In this document: piece by piece, positions 6,186-8,585 of the stretch
How the letters are laid out: every line of letters begins with the position of its first letter
How positions within the stretch are numbered: the first letter of the stretch is position 1
Assembly (NCBI GenBank): GCA_027592975.1
Contig: JAQCJS010000032.1
Location: 1-8,585 of the forward strand
Source of the DNA: Chloroflexota bacterium
Lineage (GTDB): Bacteria > Chloroflexota > Dehalococcoidia > UBA2979
Reading direction: 5' to 3'
Length of the DNA stretch: 8,585 bases
Notes under the pieces: generated by a model
What the model was told of the DNA's origin: nothing
Databases searched by the model: none
The model's input: the letters and a program-made list of their open reading frames with translations, nothing else
Made by a program: the position numbers and the translations under genes

Positions 6186-7027
6186 ATGCCTGAGATTCCC
6201 AACCTGGAGGCGATCCGCCACTACCTGATGCCCCGGCTGGACGGCCTCACCGTCACGCGCACAGAGGCCCCCATCCCGTGGCTGCTGCGCACCGGGAGCG
6301 AGGGCCTCGCCACGCTGGAGGGGCACCGCTTCGGCGAGGTCCACCGCCTGGGCAAGTTCCTGCTCTGCTTCGTGGATGACGGCCGCATCCTGGTGATCAA
6401 CCCCATGCTCACGGGCCGCTTCCACTGGCTGGAGGCCGGCGCGAAGAAGCCGGACCACCTCGGTGTGATCATCGGCTTTGATGACGGACATGAGTTGCGC
6501 TACTCCGACATGCGGCGCATGGGGCGCTGGTACCGGGTCACCCCCGAGACGCTGGCCGAGGTGCCGCAGATGGCCACGCTGGGCCCGGACGCGATGGCGG
6601 TGAGCGAGGAGGAGTTCCTCGCGCGGATCAAGTCGCGGCGCGGCCAGATCAAGGCGACGCTGACGAACCAGGAGTTCGTCGCCGGCATCGGCAACGCCTA
6701 CTCGGACGAGATCCTGTGGGCCGCCGGCCTCCACCCCCACCGCCGCCGCGCCACCATGGACGAGGCTGACCTCCGCCGCCTGTACGCCTGCATGCGCGCG
6801 GTGATCGAGGAGAGCATCGCGATCGTGGATGTCACCGTGCGGGGGAGGGGCTGGGCAAGAAGGAGAAATGGCGCGAGCACCTGAAGGTGCACCGTCGCGG
6901 CGGCCAGCCCTGCCCGCGCTGCGGGAGCGAGATCAAGGCGCAGGTGCGATCCGGTAGCGAGACCAACTACTGTGTCGTGTGTCAGCCGCTCTTCGGGGAG
7001 CAGCGGGGGGAAGGGGAGCGCGCGTGA
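6186..7027 (+). pseudogene. Fpg/Nei-family DNA glycosylase, interrupted by an apparent -1 frameshift
   Basis: Base-excision repair glycosylase/AP-lyase that would remove oxidised bases. The first frame opens with MPEIP (Pro2, Glu3 at the active site), has Lys57 in LGKFLL, the DNA loop block RYSDMRRMGRW, LGPDAM, and the helix-two-turn-helix NQEFVAGIGNAYSDEILWAAGLHP, then degenerates after residue 220 and stops at 6884 (232 residues). The -1 frame from about 6845 continues EGLGKKEKWREHLKVHRRGGQPCPRCG and CVVCQP, the family's C-terminal zinc finger, ending at the TGA at 7025-7027. Joined, the protein has 280 residues, the normal family length, with Cys243/246/263/266. The break falls in GGGGGAGGGG (6841-6850); one extra G restores the frame. 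Unusual points are Asn6 where Glu is common and Ser258 where the finger usually has Arg. GGGAG precedes the ATG by six bases. Whether it is a real mutation, a recoding site or a sequencing error is unresolved. Confidence 0.85.
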
Positions 7028-7731
7028 AGGTCATCGGCAAGGACATCGGCACCGCACTGGACGCCATGTACACGGAGCTGGAGCAGCGCGTGCGCGTGGA
7101 GGCTGAGAGCGAACTCCGCGTGGAAGCCTTCGAGGCTGGCGCGTTCTCCAGCGTGGACTGGGAGCCCGGCGCGGTCGTGGTCTCGCTGCACAACGGCGTC
7201 CCCACGCACGCCCTGCCGCACGTCTTCGGCGTGGCGCTGCAGCACATCCGCCAGCACCTGGATCGCTACCCCACGGTCATCCCCGGCCCGCGCGAGGTCT
7301 ACGGCGGCGACCTGGTTCGCACCACCCTCCGCGAGTTGATCATGGCGCCGGAGGCGGAGACCGCGCTCACCCCGCTCGGCCTCGACACCACGTGGGAGGT
7401 GGAGCAGCGTCACGCCGGTCTGAAGGACCTGCTGCGCGACGCGCCGAAGGAGTGGGACGACCCGGACTCGCCCGGCGGCGCGTTCGCCGCGCTGCAGTAC
7501 GCCCGCTTCGCGATCGAGCATCCCGCGGAGCTGTGGGCCTCGCTGAAGGGCCCGTTCGCGGAGAAGCTCCCGCACGCCGCGGAGCAGGGCGAGCGCGTGG
7601 TCGCGCTGGTGCAGGAGAAGGGCTGGACCACCCCGGGGGCCTGCCTCGAAGCCTTCATCGCCGTGCGTGATGCGCTGAACCTCGGCCCCTACGCCAGCAT
7701 CGAGGATCTGCGGAACGGCGCGATCACCTAG
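7024..7731 (+). CDS. Unrecognised protein, possible inactive HExxH metallopeptidase relative
   Basis: A 235-residue soluble protein that I cannot assign. I chose the GTG at 7024: it has AAGGGGAG five bases upstream and overlaps the stop of the restored glycosylase frame as GTGA; an upstream GTG at 6979 lies inside the zinc-finger coding sequence. Visible features: an acidic N-terminal helix (residues 11-38), a strand AVVVSLHNGVP (50-60), and THALPHVFGVALQHIRQHLDRYP (61-83), containing five clustered His with residue 56. The layout of strand, then LPHVFGV where LxHExGH would be expected, then a helix and a distal PEAETALTPLGLDTTWEVE block, recalls small zinc-peptidase domains with the catalytic Glu and second His replaced by Val. 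That comparison is inference. No signal peptide or membrane segment is visible. Confidence 0.8.
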   Translation: MKVIGKDIGTALDAMYTELEQRVRVEAESELRVEAFEAGAFSSVDWEPGAVVVSLHNGVPTHALPHVFGVALQHIRQHLDRYPTVIPGPREVYGGDLVRTTLRELIMAPEAETALTPLGLDTTWEVEQRHAGLKDLLRDAPKEWDDPDSPGGAFAALQYARFAIEHPAELWASLKGPFAEKLPHAAEQGERVVALVQEKGWTTPGACLEAFIAVRDALNLGPYASIEDLRNGAIT

Positions 7732-7748
7732 AGCACCACGCCCGGCGT

Positions 7749-7830
7749 GCCCCTCCCCCCTCCCGCTCCGCAGGAGAGAGGGCCGGAGCGCCCGCAGGGG
7801 CGAGGGTAGGGCTTCCCTCGCTCGCTCCGA
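7749..7830 (+). repeat. Intergenic GC-rich repeat unit, partial copy 2
   Basis: This stretch carries only the second half of the repeat: a CCCTCCCG block with an imperfect hairpin (7758-7782, inner stem CTCC/GGAG), a GGGGCGAGGGTAGGGCTTC block and CTCGCTCGCT. GGGCTTC and CTCGCTCGCT recur in copy 3 at 7935-7952. No open frame with coding character is present on either strand. Confidence 0.45.
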
Positions 7831-7852
7831 GGCGGTGCGGCCAGGCTCACTT

Positions 7853-7950
7853 CGACTCCGCAGGGGTGTGAGGGCGCAGCCCCCATGTCCTCGTTCCGAC
7901 TCCCCCTCCCGTTTCGGGAGGGGGCCGGGGGGTGGGGCTTCGCTCGCTCG
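7853..7950 (+). repeat. Intergenic GC-rich repeat unit, copy 3
   Basis: The unit starts with CGACTCCGCAGGG, continues with GTGAGGGCGCAGCCCCC and TCGTTCCGA, and ends with a CCCCCTCCCG hairpin, GGGCTTC and CTCGCTCGCT. The block order matches copy 1 (6011-6140). Its end abuts the stop codon of the convergent HNH gene. Confidence 0.5.
7902..7924. terminator. Strong hairpin between convergent genes, possible bidirectional terminator
   Basis: CCCCCTCCCG, a TTT loop and CGGGAGGGGG form a perfect 10-bp stem between two genes whose stops face each other (7731 and 7951). Placement suits transcription termination in both directions, but neither strand has a T-run after the stem, so it is not a textbook intrinsic terminator. 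It is also part of the repeat unit and may simply be repeat structure. Confidence 0.4.
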
Positions 7951-8511
7951 CTATGACGCGGCGACGCCCAGGTCGCCGTTCCCCGGGAGGCTCGCGCCCT
8001 TCATCCACGACGTGACGAAGGGGCTCCACTCCCGGTACCGCTCCAGGTAGGGCGCGAACATCACCGCCGGGTGGGTCGAGGGACGTCGAGGCACGGAGAG
8101 GAGGTCCATGCGCGCCTCCTGGGGCGTCTGCCCACCCTTGCGGTGGTTGCAGGAGCGGCACGCCGTCACCAGGTTCTCCCACGCATGCGGGCCGCCTCGA
8201 TGCTTTGGCATCACGTGATCCAGCGTCAGATCGCCGCCGCGCCGGCCGCAGTACTGGCAACGCTCCTGATCGCGCGCGAAGACCTCGCGGCGGCTCAGGC
8301 GGGGGCGGGGGTGAGGGCGGCGCACGAAGTGGCGCAGGCGGATGACGGAGGGCGTGTCGTACTCGTCGCTGGCGCCAAGGATCGGCCCTTCGCCGTTCTC
8401 CAGCACCTCCGCCTTGCCGTGGAAGACCAGCACGAAGGCACGGCGAACCGAGCACACGTTGAGCGGTTCGTAGTTCTGGTTCAGCACCAGCGCACGCCGC
8501 TGAACGGACAC
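7951..8511 (-). CDS. HNH endonuclease-family protein
   Basis: A 186-residue stand-alone HNH protein of the broadly conserved bacterial type that starts with a VLNQNYEPLNV strand block. The N-terminal part (7-65) carries ALVLNQNYEPLNVCSVRRAFVLVFHGKAEVLE; the HNH domain (about 72-126) has Cys85-x2-Cys88, Asp98-His99 in LTLDHVMPKHRGG, Asn113 in WENLVTACRSC, Cys118-x2-Cys121 and the end NHRKG, so the structural zinc and the catalytic His are intact. The true role of this family is not established; it is a housekeeping-like gene in cyanobacteria and Chloroflexota and not an obvious restriction or homing enzyme here. I chose the GTG at 8511 because GGAGGG lies four bases upstream; in-frame ATGs at 8523 and 8556 are alternatives and the frame stays open to the window end. 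Confidence 0.9.
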   Translation of the reverse strand: MSVQRRALVLNQNYEPLNVCSVRRAFVLVFHGKAEVLENGEGPILGASDEYDTPSVIRLRHFVRRPHPRPRLSRREVFARDQERCQYCGRRGGDLTLDHVMPKHRGGPHAWENLVTACRSCNHRKGGQTPQEARMDLLSVPRRPSTHPAVMFAPYLERYREWSPFVTSWMKGASLPGNGDLGVAAS

Positions 8512-8515
8512 CGCA

Positions 8516-8521
8516 CCCTCC
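8516..8521 (-). promoter_or_regulatory. Ribosome binding site of the HNH gene
   Basis: GGAGGG on the minus strand, four bases before the GTG at 8511, is the best Shine-Dalgarno match near this gene. It overlaps the alternative ATG at 8523, which argues for initiation at the GTG. Confidence 0.5.
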
Positions 8522-8585
8522 ATTCGGCAGGGTCGGTACGAATGACCCCGCGACATCGGACTCCGGTGGGGAACAGGGGAAGTGT

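Noticed and set aside
7732..7950. CRISPR array or attachment site from repeated GC-rich blocks
   Set aside because: Repeats are degenerate, of unequal spacing, with no unique spacers, and no integrase or cas gene is present.
7951..8511. HNH protein as homing endonuclease or restriction enzyme of a mobile element
   Set aside because: No intron, intein, methyltransferase or toxin domain nearby, and the N-terminal block matches the widespread chromosomal HNH family.

Overview
The window is a GC-rich bacterial chromosome segment packed with ordinary housekeeping and stress genes. GTG starts, G/C-rich third codon positions, the pdxS-pdxT glutaminase route to vitamin B6, a KtrA/TrkA pair and a stand-alone cyanobacterial/Chloroflexota-type HNH protein suggest a Chloroflexota-like organism (for example Dehalococcoidia or Thermomicrobia) or an actinobacterium. 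This placement is inference from gene style only. No phage, plasmid, transposase, CRISPR array, rRNA or tRNA was seen.

Region 1 (1-2564, minus strand) is a compact operon read right to left: pdxS, pdxT and an incomplete protein with a GNAT acetyltransferase-like N-terminal half. Gaps are 10 bp and 1 bp. PdxS and PdxT together make pyridoxal 5'-phosphate; all key catalytic residues are present. A perfect TACAAT box and an 8-bp direct repeat lie upstream of pdxS.

Region 2 (2596-3258, plus strand) is a divergent YfcE/MJ0936-type metallophosphoesterase, possibly leaderless, with an unusual Asp in its last metal motif.

Region 3 (3369-5993, plus strand) is a likely operon: a 61-residue membrane protein, a universal stress protein, an RCK_N-only TrkA-like protein, a full-length TrkA (RCK_N plus RCK_C), and prephenate dehydratase (pheA). 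Gaps from the stress protein onward are 17, 2 and 3 bp. The first four suggest regulation of potassium transport, but no channel or transporter subunit is in the window; pheA belongs to phenylalanine synthesis.

Region 4 (6186-7731, plus strand) holds an Fpg/Nei-family DNA glycosylase broken by an apparent -1 frameshift in a G-rich run, followed by an unrecognised 235-residue protein whose GTG start overlaps the stop codon of the unbroken glycosylase frame. That protein has a region that looks like an inactive relative of HExxH metallopeptidases.

Region 5 (7951-8511, minus strand) is an HNH endonuclease-family protein convergent with region 4. The two larger gaps, 5994-6185 and 7732-7950, share related GC-rich, hairpin-forming repeat units, the clearest non-coding structure here. 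I do not see a coherent new multi-gene system. The points most worth checking are the glycosylase frameshift with its coupled unknown gene, the intergenic repeat family and the direct repeat at the pdxS promoter.
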